Positions 1 through 10,682 are shown, counted from the stretch's first letter. The stretch is DNA of 64,000 nucleotides from Prorocentrum cordatum (GCA_963575745.1 CAUYUJ010020574.1:90196-154195), one strand, 5' to 3'. Program-made: numbers and translations. Notes: generated by a model from the sequence alone, not told the origin.

Positions 1-104
1 TCGCGCGTGCGGGCGAGGCGAAGCTGCGTGGGCGCGAGAGGAACGATTACGCCGTCGCGAGGGCGACTCCGATGCAAAAATCGGGCCCTCTGGTGGGCGC
101 GCGG

Positions 105-440
105 TGGCTGGGGGTGTCCCACTGTGGTGTCTCGCGGTGTCCCGATGGTGCCCCGCGATGCCTCGCCGTGGGCGCGCGAGAGGAATGATCCCGCCGTCGG
201 ATGCAAAAGCCGGGTCCTCTGGCGGTGGGCGCGCGGTGGCTGGGGGTGTCCCGCCGTGGTGCCCCGCATTGTCCCGATGGTGACCCGCGGGGTCCCGCCG
301 TGGTGTCCCGATGGTCTCGTGGTGTCCCGTGGTGTTCCGTGGTGTCCCGGCCCGCGGTGTCCCAATAGTGTCCCGCAGTGCCCCGTTGTGTCCAGTGGTG
401 TCCTGCGGTGTCCCGCCGTGGTGTCCCGATGTTGTCCCGA
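105..440. repeat. GGTGTCCCG-type minisatellite
   Basis: Irregular tandem copies of a 9-10 base G/C/T unit (GGTGTCCCG, GTGCCCCG and variants). ORFs on both strands here exist only because the unit lacks stop codons, so no gene is called. Confidence 0.8.
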
Positions 441-712
441 TCGATAACGAGATCGATAGTGGGATCGATAACTACCGAGATGTGGTGAGATCGGCAGTGA
501 GATCGATAGTTGGATCGATAGTGAGGTCGATAGTGGGATCGGTGGCGAGATCGATCGTGCGAGCGGCAGTGAGATCGATCATGAGATCGATGTTTGCATC
601 GACAGTGCAATCGATAGTGAGGTCGATGGTGCGATCGATTGCGGGATCGATAGTGAGATCGATCGTGAGTTCGATTGTGAGCTCGATTGTGAGATCGATG
701 TTGATCGCTGTG
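441..712. repeat. GATCGATAGTGA minisatellite
   Basis: About twenty imperfect copies of a 12-base unit around GATCGATAGTGA. The unit contains the palindrome GATCGATC/ATCGAT. It follows directly on the previous array. Confidence 0.85.
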
Positions 713-845
713 TCGTCACCCGCATCGTCACCACCACACCCATCACAGTTGCCAGCTGTTGCTTCTTTCCCCTCCCCCCGACCTCCTTCTCACCCGAAGG
801 GTGGTCGTATAAGCAATTAGTCCCCCGCGGCAGCCACCGCTCAGG

Positions 846-852
846 CCTCCGC

Positions 853-902
<50 letters not shown>

Positions 903-1135
903 TAATCGTACTCGCAGGAGGCCGCTTCAGGGCCCCAGAAGGTCTCCTCCTCCTCCTCTTCCTCCTCCTCCTCCTCCTCTTCCTCCTTCTCCTCCTCCTC
1001 CTCCTCCTCTTCTTCCTCCTCCTCCTCCTTGTACGCGCGGGCTGAGCAGGAGACGCCCACGCGTGGGAGGGCGAAGGGTAGGACGAAGAAGGGAAGGACG
1101 AGGAGGGAAGGACGAGGAGGGGAAGGACGAGTATC
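846..1135. repeat. GTC/GCC, TCC and GGAAGGAC simple repeats
   Basis: A (GTC)n-(GCC)n tract at about 850-902, a (TCC)n pyrimidine tract at about 940-1030, then 15-base GGA-rich repeats to about 1130. Poly-E, poly-R and poly-D reading frames here are artefacts. Confidence 0.85.
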
Positions 1136-1284
1136 ACTGCCAGCCGAGAGCTTTGGGGGGGGGGGTCACTGGCAGCATCGAAGACCCTCTGAGGCTACTT
1201 ACCCCCGATCTTGCTCCTCCTCCCTCCCCCCCCCTCCCCCAAGGATCCTGGACAGCCGCCCGCGTGCCTCTCCCCCCTGCCATG

Positions 1285-1400
1285 TGAACCAAACGGTACC
1301 GACATCGCCACGCCCCGCACCTCTCCCCGGGCTCGCTCTGGGCAGAACTTCGAGGAGAATCCAGCCGCGGTGACAAGGATTCTCCAGGACGAGCAGCGGC
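1285..1400 (+). repeat. Dispersed repeat family D4, copy 1
   Basis: About 110 bp ending in a motif like GAATCCAGC-GTGGCGACGAGG. Related copies lie at 4775-4890, 22345-22450 and, truncated, at 31490-31560. Function unknown. Confidence 0.5.
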
Positions 1401-1640
1401 ACCGGGTATATCTTCCTACTCTGAGCCTTCTTCTCCTCCCTTCTTCCCCCCCTCTCCTGCTCCTCCCCTGCGATCCGACGGCGCGGAAAAATGAAAAATC
1501 TCGTTGATCACAGAGGCCAGAGCTGAGGATCCCCGTCGTTCTGCGCACTGCTTCGAGCTGGAACGGTCTGTGACGGGCCCCCAGGCCCGACAGACACTGA
1601 GACGCCGGGATCTCGGGGTCCCCCCTCTCCTGCTTTTTCC

Positions 1641-1770
1641 AGTGCGCGGTCCCCGCAGGTCCAGACCCTTTTCCCGGGGACAGCGTCTCCACGCGTGTCG
1701 CTTTCCGACGGTGCCGAGGCCCGGCGGGGGCCCCCACAGGCCGAAAGCGGCCAGGAGCCGTCCGTCGTGA
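1641..1770 (-). repeat. Dispersed repeat family D1 (minus orientation)
   Basis: Contains the D1 core (in this orientation GCCCGGCGGGGGCCC...GGCCGAAA) and its conserved flank GGTCCAGACCC. D1 recurs at least eight times in the window on both strands. Confidence 0.6.
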
Positions 1771-1854
1771 TCGCTGCTGCGGCGCGAGCGCGTCTGGGTC
1801 TCGTGCGCCGCCCCCCCTCCCCCCCTCACACGCACCCCCCCAGAGATCCTGGAC

Positions 1855-1935
1855 AGCCGCCCGCTGAGCTCCAGGACGTGCTTCTCCACCTGGCCGAGCT
1901 GATCCGGGAAGCCCCGAACCAAGACAGGCTGCCCT
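1855..1935 (-). CDS. Putative exon, coiled-coil protein (most 3' recognised)
   Basis: Read on the minus strand, this short stretch gives a charged amphipathic segment (core DQLGQVEKHVLELSGRLS) unlike the low-complexity products around it. It is the lowest-coordinate member of a minus-strand series of coiled-coil exons. Boundaries are uncertain because no clean donor is obvious. It could be a chance frame, but the heptad-like Leu/Val/Leu spacing favours coding. Confidence 0.4.
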
Positions 1936-1966
1936 CTCTTGGGGGCGCATCTTCTGCTTCCGCCGC

Positions 1967-2350
1967 CATGTGGACGTTGTCTCATTCGGTGTTTCGGCAT
2001 TGGACGGAGGGGCTGGTCACGTTCGTGTCGTGTGGTGTTCGTGTCGTCACGACAACAGCGCTGGTTTCTGACACCGATGAACGTCCGCTGGTCAACGTTT
2101 TCTTATTCGGTGTTTCGACACTGGGCGGAAGGGGGGGAGGGGGAGGTCTGGCTCGGGACCTCTGCTTACTGCGGCTGCTGGCAGCAGTGCGCCCTAAAGG
2201 AGATGAGTCCACCTGCTTGAAGCAGGCGCCCCAAATAGCCAAGATCTACTCCATGGGGGGATTGAGCAAAGCCCGACCGTCCCGGCATTCCTATAGGCCT
2301 ACCACGACACCACGACATGTTCTTATAATCCAAATAATGTTCTGATAATG
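1967..2350. repeat. Dispersed repeat, shared with 34095-34420
   Basis: Blocks such as ACGTTTTCTTATTC, GTTTCGACA and GATCTACTCCA recur in the same order at 34095-34420. GTTTCGGCATTGGACGG at 1990 is a partial internal duplicate. No coding sequence recognised. Confidence 0.55.
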
Positions 2351-2470
2351 CAGACAAAGTTCTTACAATCTCAGCCCGATGCACTAACACAAGACCGTCC
2401 CAGCCAGAAATGTTCTAAGAACATTTCGGGTGAAACACGGCAGGTTCTTGGAATATTTCTTTGGGTGGGC
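2310..2470. repeat. GTTCTTAYAATC short repeats with palindrome
   Basis: Three or four copies of GTTCTnAnAATC, followed by the near-palindrome GAAATGTTCTAAGAACATTTC split around 2415. Locally AT-richer than its surroundings. No gene seen. Confidence 0.5.
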
Positions 2471-2700
2471 CGATAGGCAAGCCAGGACGCCTCGTCACTG
2501 CTTGAGAGGTGGGGGTGCGAGGGCCCGCGCCGATCGGCAAACCAACGAATAAGACAACGATCACCTTCCGCCGGCCTTTCGCCAGCGGCGGCAGCCTCCT
2601 CTGACTTCCGCCGCCTTCCGCCGAGGACCGCCATGACTATAGGGCAACCGCTCCGAAAACCTCGAGGGCGAGACCCCTGGCGCGAGCGCCCCACCTCGAG

Positions 2701-2806
2701 CGGCTCCGCCTCGGCGCAGCGCGCCGCCGTGCCAAAGTCCGCGATGCCCTCGAGCCTGCCCACCCGCTCGGAGAGCTCCGCCATGTGCCTCGTGAACTCC
2801 CTGCCT
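2701..2806 (-). CDS. Putative exon, coiled-coil protein
   Basis: Minus-strand frame reading EFTRHMAELSERVGRLEGIA and on to ...AEAEPLE. It begins after an AG acceptor (GGCAG) and ends before GTGGGG, a GT donor. The Ala/Leu/Glu/Arg composition with leucines 3-4 apart is that of a coiled coil. Same strand and style as the larger exons at 27-31 kb; assignment to the same gene is inference. Confidence 0.55.
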
Positions 2807-2826
2807 TAGGGGCATGAGCAGGAGCA

Positions 2827-2997
2827 GGCAAGTTTGCTTGCATGGCGGTCGCCCCCCCCCCCCCCCCCTCACAGCTCTTCAAACGAATACTAGCGTGCAA
2901 GTGCCTTTGGACTTGCGTAATTTCCACACGTGCAAGGTCGTTTGCGGCTTGCTTCAGGTTCAAGCCCCCCCCCCCCGTCCATGCAACTAAACTTGCC
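2827..2997. mobile_element. MITE-like element M2, copy 1
   Basis: A 171-bp element with terminal inverted repeats (GGCAAGTTTGCTTGCATGG at the left, the complement of GGCAAGTTTAGTTGCATGG at the right). A homopolymer C run lies just inside each end. Homologous elements lie at 19006-19179 and 34144-34302. No coding capacity; presumably a non-autonomous DNA transposon or introner. Confidence 0.7.
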
Positions 2998-3049
2998 AGA
3001 GTCTGAAAAAATAGGCCCCGGGAAACCCAGACATGTCGACTCGCAACAA

Positions 3050-3185
3050 AAACCATGAGGGAGGCTTTGGGCTGTTTTTGGCCTCTGGGGGCCCTCGCCG
3101 GGCCCCAGGACAATCCAACAATGACTCCAAATGAAAAACCAGCCCTGGGGAAAAGGTCAGGGGACTTCTGGAGACCACGTTTTGA
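3050..3185 (+). repeat. Dispersed repeat family D1
   Basis: Contains GGCCTCTGGGGGCCCTCG-CCGGGCC followed by the conserved downstream segment ending in GGGGAAAAGGTC. See the family at 10977-11165. Confidence 0.6.
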
Positions 3186-4479
3186 ACAAATCAAAGCAAA
3201 GCATGCCTGGGGAGGCAGGAGACGGCAGCCCCGAGATCCTGGCGTCGTGATGTTTCTCGAGCCGGGCGCTTTCGCCCCATATTTCGGCCTGGGGGCCCTC
3301 ACAGAGTATCGATCCTGCTCGAAGCATGGCGCAGCACGATGGGGTCCGGGGCTCTGGTCGTGCTCTTTTACGGTGTTGCAGTTTTGCCGCGCCGTCGCAT
3401 CTCAGGGCGGGAGGAGGAAGGGCAGGACGGAAGGAGGGGAGGGGGAGGGAGCAGTAAGGCGAGGCAGAAGAGGGGGGCCGTGCTTGGCGGCAGATGCGGC
3501 GCGCGGGCCTCGGACCGGTGCCAACACCTGGCTGGCTGGCTGGCTGAGGCTGCGGGCAGGACCGAGGAGCCACAGGGCACCAGGGGCGGCTGAGGTGGGC
3601 AACCGAGGAGGAAGGACAGGGAGGGTGGATAGGGAGCCCACAAAGGACGTACGCGCCCAGCTATGTACATGAACACGGCCCCTCGATCCGCGAGACCGGC
3701 CGCGTTATACGAACATTTGCGCAATGCGTACTCTCGAAACCAGCGTGGATTCATGTACGTGTACGTCCTTTTGTCGCTCCTGAGTGGAGGAGGAAAGGAC
3801 GAGGGCAGAGGGCGGCAGCTACAGTTGGGGCGTTGACCTAAGGAACCCTAGAGAAGGAACGAGGTCCCTTTATCCCACAAGCTCAACTCCGATTTACGAT
3901 GGAAAACCTCAGGAAAACCCAAGGAGCACTGCAAAACAACTAAGGAACACGGAGCCCCCCCCAAACGAAAAGGGTTCCTTCTTCAGTGCCCCGACTGTTT
4001 GGGGGGGGAGGGGGGGGGGGCGGAGGGGTTTCCTGAAGGTTTGAGGCCGGTTTGGCAGGGGTCAAGCGGGGCCCTGGGGGTCCCAGCAATCAGGGAGGAC
4101 ACGCAGGAAGAAAACGAGAAGGACACGAATCCCGATCCGCCTCAAAGCGCGGAGCGTCACTTCGGTATTGAATGCGATCGAGTGCCCAAGTCCCGATTGG
4201 TCAACAGATTGCCAATTGGGCCAGGTACGGATCAACGACCTCTCTGCCTCATCTCCCTGCTCCTCCTCCTCCTCCTACTCCTACTCCTACTCCTCGCTAG
4301 CCTGTCGCAACTGCCTGCCCCCCTTAGGGGTATTGTTGGTAACGACTTGTCAAACAACCTTTTCTGCTTGAGCAGACATCTGATACCTGGGTGCATTAAA
4401 AACAATATCCTCTGCCAGATTCCATCTTATCCAGTCACTGACTGTGCTTGCAAGCGTGGACTCCAAGCAGTGGGTTCAT
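3186..4479. other. No gene recognised
   Basis: About 1.3 kb of mixed sequence with G-runs (4000-4025) and a short CTC/CTA tract at 4260-4295. Frames on both strands are open but of low-complexity composition. I see no protein family, RNA gene or clear repeat copy. Confidence 0.5.
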
Positions 4480-4692
4480 ACACTTTCGATGTGCGCTCTG
4501 TGCGGCGCAAAATTTGCGAGCCGATATGTGCGGTGCAACCTCTGTGGTGCAACCAATGGTATACAATATGCGTTGCGCAAGCTACGTGGTGCTTGCGCTG
4601 TGGTGCAAGCTATGTGGTCCAAGCTTTGCGGCGCAAGCTATTTGCTGCAACCAGTGCGGTGCAAGCTATGCGGTGTAGTCTGTTTGGTGTAA
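4480..4692. repeat. GTGCAAGCTATG-type degenerate minisatellite
   Basis: Degenerate tandem units of 15-21 bases around GTGCAAGCTATGTGG. They yield Cys-rich products in two plus frames, which is an effect of TGC/TGT in the unit and not evidence of a Cys-rich protein. Confidence 0.65.
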
Positions 4693-4774
4693 TACACGCT
4701 GTGGGACATCTGGAATGAACCCTGTGGGGTGCGAACTTTGTGGTGGCCTCGGCGTGGGGGATATATTCTAATTC

Positions 4775-4890
4775 TGGGGAAACCGAAAAGTACCTATGCT
4801 GCTACGCCCCAGACCTCTCCTAAGGTGCGTTCTGACCAGGATTTCGGGGCGAATCCAGCGGTGGCGACGAGGGCCCCCCAGGAGCCCCCA
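4775..4890 (+). repeat. Dispersed repeat family D4, copy 2
   Basis: Best-preserved copy of D4: CCCCAGACCTCTCC near the left and GAATCCAGCGGTGGCGACGA near the right. Confidence 0.55.
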
Positions 4891-5167
4891 AAAAAGGGAC
4901 AACGAGGGAAGGGTAGCAGTATGGGTAACCTTTTCCTCCTTTGAGGTTCTGCCTGCCGAAAAGAGAACATGTGTGAGCGTGAGCATCGCTTAACCGATCC
5001 CCATCACCACCAGCGTGGGCTGGGCCCCACTGGCCGATTCACCCCCTTGGATGGGGATAGAGGCTGCTCTCTTCCGGTTTCGAGGGGCATATCCCCAACT
5101 GAGGTGGTGAGACGGTGGGGCTCGAGATGCAGATTGGGATGGGGATGGGGATCGGTTAGACGATACT

Positions 5168-5745
5168 GAGACAGGGCGGCGACCGGGCGGCGACTGAGAC
5201 GCGCCAGCCCACACGCGCGTCGGCGACGCAGCGGCGCGGAGGGCGACCACCGGACGAAACCCCGGACGAGCGCCAGCCACGGCACGGGGCGGCGATGGGC
5301 GGCCATCGCACGGCTCAGCCAGCGCGCTCGAGGCTCCCTCCATGGGGCCCGAGCAGATGGGGGTTGGAGGCTCGCGCCGCATCGCCGATACATCCGCGGT
5401 ACATCGCCGCCGCATCGGCGATGCATCGGCGACGTCGGCGAGGCATCGGCGCCATCGGCGTGGAGAAACTCGGGCCCCACATCGCGCCGCATCGCCGATG
5501 CATCGGCGGCGCGGCGCGCTCCCCCGACCCCACCTGCTCGGGCCCCACCTTGGAGGCCTATAGAGCCTGGAGACACGGCGGCGACAGGGCGGCGACCCGG
5601 CGAGCACCGAGACGCGCCAGCCCACACGCGCGAGGCGGCGCCGCAGCGGCGAGGAGGGCGACCACCGGGCGGGACCCCGGGACGAATGCCAGCCGCGGCA
5701 CGGGGCGGCGACGGGCGGCCATCGCACGGCTCAGCCGGCGCACGA
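5168..5745. repeat. GC-rich direct repeat pair with GCATCGGCGATGC units between
   Basis: A roughly 170-bp block (GACGCGCCAGCCCACACGCG ... GGCGGCCATCGCACGGCTCA) at 5168-5335 is repeated at 5568-5745. Between them lie many copies of the palindromic word GCATCGCCGATGC, also seen near 23830-23870. Minus-strand Arg/Ala frames spanning this region are not credible genes. Confidence 0.65.
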
Positions 5746-6378
5746 GGTTGCGACAGCGCGGCGACGGGCGCCCACCGGGCGAGCGCCGGGCAACGCCGGC
5801 GAGCTGCCCAGAGAGGCACGTCGGAGCCACGGGGGGCGAGCACTGTGAAGGGAACTCGCGAAGCGAACCCGTCGTCTCGAGAGCTTCCAGAAGGGATGCT
5901 GAGGCCCATGGGCCGTCGAGGCGGCGGGGGGGTCGAAGCGAAATCCGCCCCGCGAAAGTCGGCTATAGGGGGGGGGGATGCGGGCAAGTTCGTTCAAAAT
6001 CTGTCCCCGGACCCGTCCTGGGATGCAAGCTGACTGGCCCTCCCCGCTGCGTCCAAGTGTGGTGACGAGGAGGGCCCTCATCCCTTCTTTCTGTTGGCCG
6101 GAACTGTTGGTGGGCCACCTCGGCCCCCCAGCCAGGTTCCAAGCGGCCCCCTCCATGGGTGCGGCGGGGCACGGGCTGCCACAGACGTGGCGCTGCCGAG
6201 CTCCGATGCGCAGATCGAGGGCCGCCGCCACCCGGGGGCCGCAGCTCGGAGGCCCAGGCAGTGCGACCAGCGGCGCTGCCTCTGGCGACCAAGGAGTGCG
6301 GCAGCCGTCCAGAACCCCCTGACCTGCATCCTCGTCTCCCGTCTTCTCCGAGCAGGGCGAGTTGAGACAAGTTAACGG
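5746..6378. other. No gene recognised
   Basis: GC-rich spacer. All six frames are Arg/Pro/Ala-rich, with no domain, repeat copy or RNA signal I can identify, apart from weak D4-like words at 6000-6090. Confidence 0.4.
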
Positions 6379-6543
6379 GCGAAGAACGGCATAAAATAAA
6401 CTTTTTCGCTGTCGGGGGCGCCTGTCCCAGGGCGGCTGGAAAGTTTATACCTTTACGGTGGCACCGTAGGGGTATAAACTTTCCAGCCGCCCAGGGACAG
6501 GCGCCCCCGACAGCGAAAAAGTTTATGTTATACCGTTCTTCGC
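6379..6543. repeat. Near-perfect 165-bp palindrome (foldback element)
   Basis: Two 82-base arms meet at position 6461 (ACGGTG-G-CACCGT at the centre) with only a handful of mismatches. The outer ends are GCGAAGAACGG and its complement. The arms contain AAAGTTTATACC and CTTTTTCGCTGTCGGGGGCG. As RNA this is a long hairpin; as DNA a cruciform or foldback transposon. No ORF inside. Confidence 0.9.
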
Positions 6544-7085
6544 TCGCTGAACAAGGGCAGCTCAAAATCGGTCCCTGGACCCCTCTCGGGGCCCACTCGC
6601 CTCAGCTTTCCGAGCGGCGTCCAGCCGTGGCGACGAGGGTCCCCCCCCCCACACCCGAAGGCCGACGATCCTCGACTCCACGCGCCCTCCTCCGATCCGC
6701 CTCCTCGCTGATCCTCCGCCTCCTCCTCCTACCCCCCCCCCAAATCCCCCTGGAAAGCACTCTCAGACCCGACGCAGCGAACAGCACTGCAACGCCGCGA
6801 ACAAATCACGACCCTGGCCCCACTGGCCCTCGCTCGGACGCCCATTCCCCGTGTTTTTCTCGGTTTCGTGCGTGGGTTTTTTCGCCAAATGGTCGAGGAT
6901 GCTCCTCGATGGTCCGCGCCGGGGAGAAAACGCACACGTCCGAGCGATGCCAAGAGCCCCAGGGCCCCACCGTTTCTGCGTCAGTCTGCATGCCAGGTCG
7001 ACCTGCGAGGGCCCCGGGGCCCGAGACGGGGCGAAGACGCCAGGCGCGAAGGATCGAGACGCCAGGGGATCTCAGAGAAACGAGC
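6544..7085. other. No gene recognised
   Basis: GC-rich spacer with a TCC-rich patch at about 6700-6740. Weak D1-like words (GCGAGGGCCCCGGGGCCCGA) lie near 7005. No coding segment recognised. Confidence 0.4.
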
Positions 7086-7293
7086 AGCTCACAAGATAGA
7101 GGGAGGAGAGGAGGAGGAGGAGGAGGAGGAGGAGCAGCAGCAGGAGGAGGAGGAGGAGGAGGAGATGAGGAGTAGGAGGAGGAGGAGGAGGAGGAGGAGG
7201 AGGAGGAGGAGGAGGAGGAGGAGGAGGAGGAGGAGTAGGAGTAGGAGTAGGAGTAGGAGTAGGAGGAGGAGGAGGAGGAGGAGGAGGAGGAGG
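7086..7293. repeat. (GGA)n polypurine tract
   Basis: About 200 bases of GGA with GTA and GCA interruptions. It bounds the left side of composite element C3 copy 1. Translations (poly-E, poly-R, poly-G) are discarded. Confidence 0.95.
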
Positions 7294-8330
7294 ACCAGTG
7301 CAAACCCAAGGCCCATCAGCGATGTTGGAATGCACCCTCCCTCCAACCTCCAAGCTCCCTCTGCAGAAGTCACTAACAGGGGTCATTTCCAGGACTTTCA
7401 CGCCACGAGCTAGCCTCACTGTAACATCTTGGTGATCCTGAATCGTGCCAGCACCATTCCCGGGACTTGAACACCGCGAATCAACGCAACGGTTGCGGCC
7501 CGACAATCCTGAGTGTTCCTAAGACATCATGTCGGGCACGTTGACCATGCGTAGCAGTAAACCTTCTGCAACACTTTAAAGCGAATGCGAGTGGCGCTCA
7601 AGCGAAAACCACATGTTGCAAAGCCCCGCCATCAATCCGTGTAGCTCTTGTAAGTTCATCTAAACCGAATGTGCGCGGCGCTAGCATTATATATATCTGT
7701 ATTAAAAACGACGCGCCCTGAATCAGTGAAAGAAACTCTTGCAAGCGTTTAAAGCGAAGGGGCGCGGCGCTAAGTCGAGAAACAACTGTTCGAAAACGAC
7801 CCGCCCTCAATCCGCGAAGCTCTTGCAAATATCTAAAACGAGTGTTCGCGGCGCGAGCCATATTTTGAAAACGACTCGACCTTGACGCTCTCGCGTAATT
7901 GTGGAACGCGGCGCTCAGGCGAGAACCACATCTTTAAAACGACCCGCCATGGATCCGTGAACCTCTTGCATAATTCTTAAGCCATGAGCGCGGCGCTAAG
8001 GCGAGAGCCACATTTGGAAAACGAGCCGCCCTCAACCCGCGAAGCTCTTGCACATTTTACAAAGGATGACCGCGGCGCTCAGACGAAAACCACATTTTGA
8101 AGACCACTCGCCCTCAGTAAGTGAAAATCTTGCAAATGTGTGGAACGAATGTGCGCGGCGCTCAGGCGAGAGCCACAGTTTGAAAACCATCCGCCCTCCA
8201 TCGGTGGAACTGTTGCCACGATCCAAACTTCAGAATCAAAAGTGGCGAGGAGGTCTCAAGCGAAACGCCCGGCCCACCCTTTCGACCAGCATCGGAATGC
8301 AACAAGGAAGAGTTATCTATAAGGACATGG
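7294..8330 (+). repeat. Composite satellite element C3, copy 1
   Basis: Head with GTGCAAACCCAAGGCCCATC and GATGTTGGAAT, then short CCTGAA..GTGCCAG..ACCATTCC..GGGACTT units, then about eight 65-85 bp units around GAATGTGCGCGGCGCTAAG...GAAAACGACCCGCCCTC. The tail is GCGAAACGCCCGGCCC...AGTTATCTATAAGG, followed by (GGA)n. Copies 2 and 3 (42190-42990, 43605-44440) keep the same order. Confidence 0.8.
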
Positions 8331-8880
8331 AGTGGAGAAGGGTGATGATCAGGAGGGAGGAGACGAGAGGGGGAGCGGAGGAGGAGGAGGAGGAGGAGGA
8401 GGAGGAGGAGGAGGAGGAGGGCTCTCATTCCCTGCCTCTGCTCCGCTCGCTCCCTCCCCGCTCCTGGCGTCTCCTTTTCCCTCCCACCTGGTGTTCACCC
8501 TCCCCCCGTTGCCCTTGGCCTGCGGTTCGCGCGCATCGCCCTGCTCTCTACTCGCTTTAGGCGAGGTCGGCGCCTCTTGGCTCTGCTTTCTCTCCCTTTC
8601 GACCAACGACGGTTAGCGCCTGCGGCGCAACCCGCGGAGTCAAGAAGAGGAGGGGGAGGAGGAGGAGGAGGAGGAGGAGGAGGAGGAGGAGGAGGAGGAG
8701 GAGGAGGAGGAGTAAAGAAGGAGGAGGCGGAGGAGATGAGAAAGAAGAAGAAGAAGAGAAGAAGGAGAAGGAGGAGGAGGACGAGCAGGAGGAGGAGGAG
8801 GAGTAGGAGGAGGAGTAGGGGGGAGGAGGAGGAGGAGGAGGAGGAGGAGGAGGAGGAGGAGGAGGAGGTGGAGGCAAGCG
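8331..8880. repeat. (GGA)n tracts
   Basis: Purine tracts at about 8372-8420, 8645-8715 and 8740-8870 separated by mixed sequence. Poly-E, poly-R, poly-S and poly-P frames are artefacts. Confidence 0.9.
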
Positions 8881-9019
8881 GCGACGCCAGCATCTCAGGG
8901 AGCCTGCCGCCCGCGCGGACGTCCGACTCCGCATGCCTGCGTCGTTTCTGTGGGCTTGGCCGCGCGCCGTCCGACGGGCCGCCCGGGGCCCCCGCCAAGG
9001 CCCGACTCGGTCGCCCTCA

Positions 9020-9076
9020 CGTACGCCTCCGCGGAGGCCACGCGCGCGTCCACCTGCCGACGGAGGTCCGCCGCGG
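9020..9076 (-). CDS. Putative short exon, coiled-coil protein
   Basis: The minus-strand frame reads AAADLRRQVDARVASAEAY, bounded by a GGCCAG acceptor and a GTACGT/GTGAGG donor region. It is a helical charged segment of the same kind as other exons in the series. Its short length makes it uncertain. Confidence 0.4.
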
Positions 9077-9399
9077 CCTGGCCGGGAGGGGCAGGAGGAG
9101 CAGCGAGGGGGTCCGGGAGGCGGAGCGCCCGCGGCTCGCAGGCGCGGTGGCCCAGCGACCGCCCGCGCGCCCGAGCGACCGCCCAGCGACCGCCCAGCGA
9201 CCGCCAGCGAGGTGCTCGCAGCGGCTCGCGCTTCGCGAGGGGGGGGGGGGGGCGAGGAGGCACGGGTGCAACTCGCCGAGAAGGAGGCGGAGGCGGAGGC
9301 GGCAGAGGCGGCGGTGACAGGGATCCGTTGCGGTGGTGGTCGGGGCGAGGTGTTGATAACGGCGACGACGACGATGATGACCATGACGGCGAGGAGCAT

Positions 9400-9505
9400 G
9401 AGGCCAGGAGGAGGCGAGCGCAGAAATGGAGGACGAGGACGAGGAGGAGGACGAGGAGGAGGAGGAGGAGGAGGACGAGGAGGAGGAGGAGGAGACAACG
9501 AATAA
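9400..9505. repeat. GGA/GAC microsatellite
   Basis: Interrupted (GGA)n and (GACGAG)n tract. No gene called. Confidence 0.85.
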
Positions 9506-9834
9506 AGGAGTCCATAGTCCGCGGCGGGTCTACGGGCGCGACGGCGGGGGCGGCTGCTACTCAGAAGGGGTCGAGAGCGTAGCCGCCGTCACGCGGAGGT
9601 GCGATGAGGCGCGATGGGGGCTTGTGGAAGGCGCGCTTGCAGCGCCAGCACCGTGGCATGCCGGTGCCACGAGATTGAAAAACCGTCGGTGGGAGGCTGG
9701 GCACCGCGCCACCAGCGGGAAGGATGCACGGCACCGCACCTCTGGGCGTACCCTCCAGAAGGAGGGAAGAGATTGCCGACGCTGCAATCTCGCACGCAGG
9801 GCAAGACGGGGCGTGAGCGGCGCTTCCAACGGCT

Positions 9835-9996
9835 CGGGTGTTGCTAGAAGTGCCCCTGGCCCAAGGTGCCCCCAGGATTTCTATATGGAGGCCCCCACGG
9901 CCTCCGGAGCACCCCTCACGAGCCCAAGAGGGCCCCATGGGGCTCCCAAATGCGGAAAGGTGGCGGCCCTTGGAGGGGCACTTCTAGCAACACCCG
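9835..9996. mobile_element. MITE with perfect 23-bp TIRs and target duplication
   Basis: A 162-bp element. The first and last 23 bases are exact inverted complements (CGGGTGTTGCTAGAAGTG... at 9835-9857; 9974-9996). It is flanked by AACGGCT (9828-9834) and AACGGCC (9997-10003), a 6-7 bp target-site duplication. No ORF, so non-autonomous. Superfamily not determined. Confidence 0.85.
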
Positions 9997-10079
9997 AACG
10001 GCCAGGAAGCCCACGCACGCCGGGTCCAGCACGCTCGCCCTCAGCAGGCTCAATTCCTCCATCGGCCGGGGAGCCCAAG

Positions 10080-10380
10080 AGGAGGAGGAGGAGGAGGAGG
10101 AGGAGGAGGAGGAGGAGGAGGAGGAAGAGGAGAGGACCGGGAGGAGGAAGAGGAGGGAGGAGGAGGAGGAGGAGGAGGAGGAGGAGAGGAGGGAGGAGGA
10201 GGAGGAGGAGGAGGAAAGACGAGAAAGAGGAGGAGGAGGAGGGGAGAGGAGGAGAAGAGAATGAGGAGGAGGAGGCGGAGGAGGAGGAAGAGGAGAGGAG
10301 GAGGAGGGGGAGGAGGAGGAGGAGGTGGAGGAGGGGGAGGAGGTGGAGGAGGAGGAGGAGGAGGAGGAAAGGAGGAGGAG
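10080..10380. repeat. (GGA)n polypurine tract
   Basis: 300 bases of almost pure GGA with AGA and GAA variants, interrupted on its right by the element starting at 10386 and continuing after it at 10683. Confidence 0.95.
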
Positions 10381-10385
10381 GTGTA

Positions 10386-10676
10386 CATTGCCGTGACAAA
10401 AGTATTATGCGGTCTTCACTCAACATGACTCAAGACTGGCGGAGTAAACGGAGTGGGCGGAGTAGAAATTACGCCGCGTGGACATGCATCCCGTCCAATT
10501 TTTCATATAGGAATGGGCGGAGTAATTTCCGATCCTGTTTTGAGATAACAATTTTATTAATTAGAGGTAGACGAATTACTCCGCGGGATCGCGGAGGACG
10601 CATGTCAATGTTAGGAATCTTCCGAGGGATAGGAGATTCCAACCTATCATAAAACCGCATAGTCTTTTGTCACGGC
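10386..10676. mobile_element. AT-richer TIR element inserted in (GGA)n
   Basis: Ends are GCCGTGACAAAAG-TATGCGGT (from 10390) and its complement ending at 10676. GGTGTA flanks both sides (10380-10385 and 10677-10682), although four extra bases separate the left duplicate from the TIR. Repeated GGCGGAGTAA words lie inside. Far more AT than its surroundings; no ORF. Confidence 0.75.
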
Positions 10677-10682
10677 GGTGTA

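Noticed and set aside
4444-4692. Cys-rich small ORFs resembling a toxin- or metallothionein-like peptide
   Set aside because: Cys comes from TGC/TGT in a short tandem repeat seen in two frames; no signal peptide or Cys framework.
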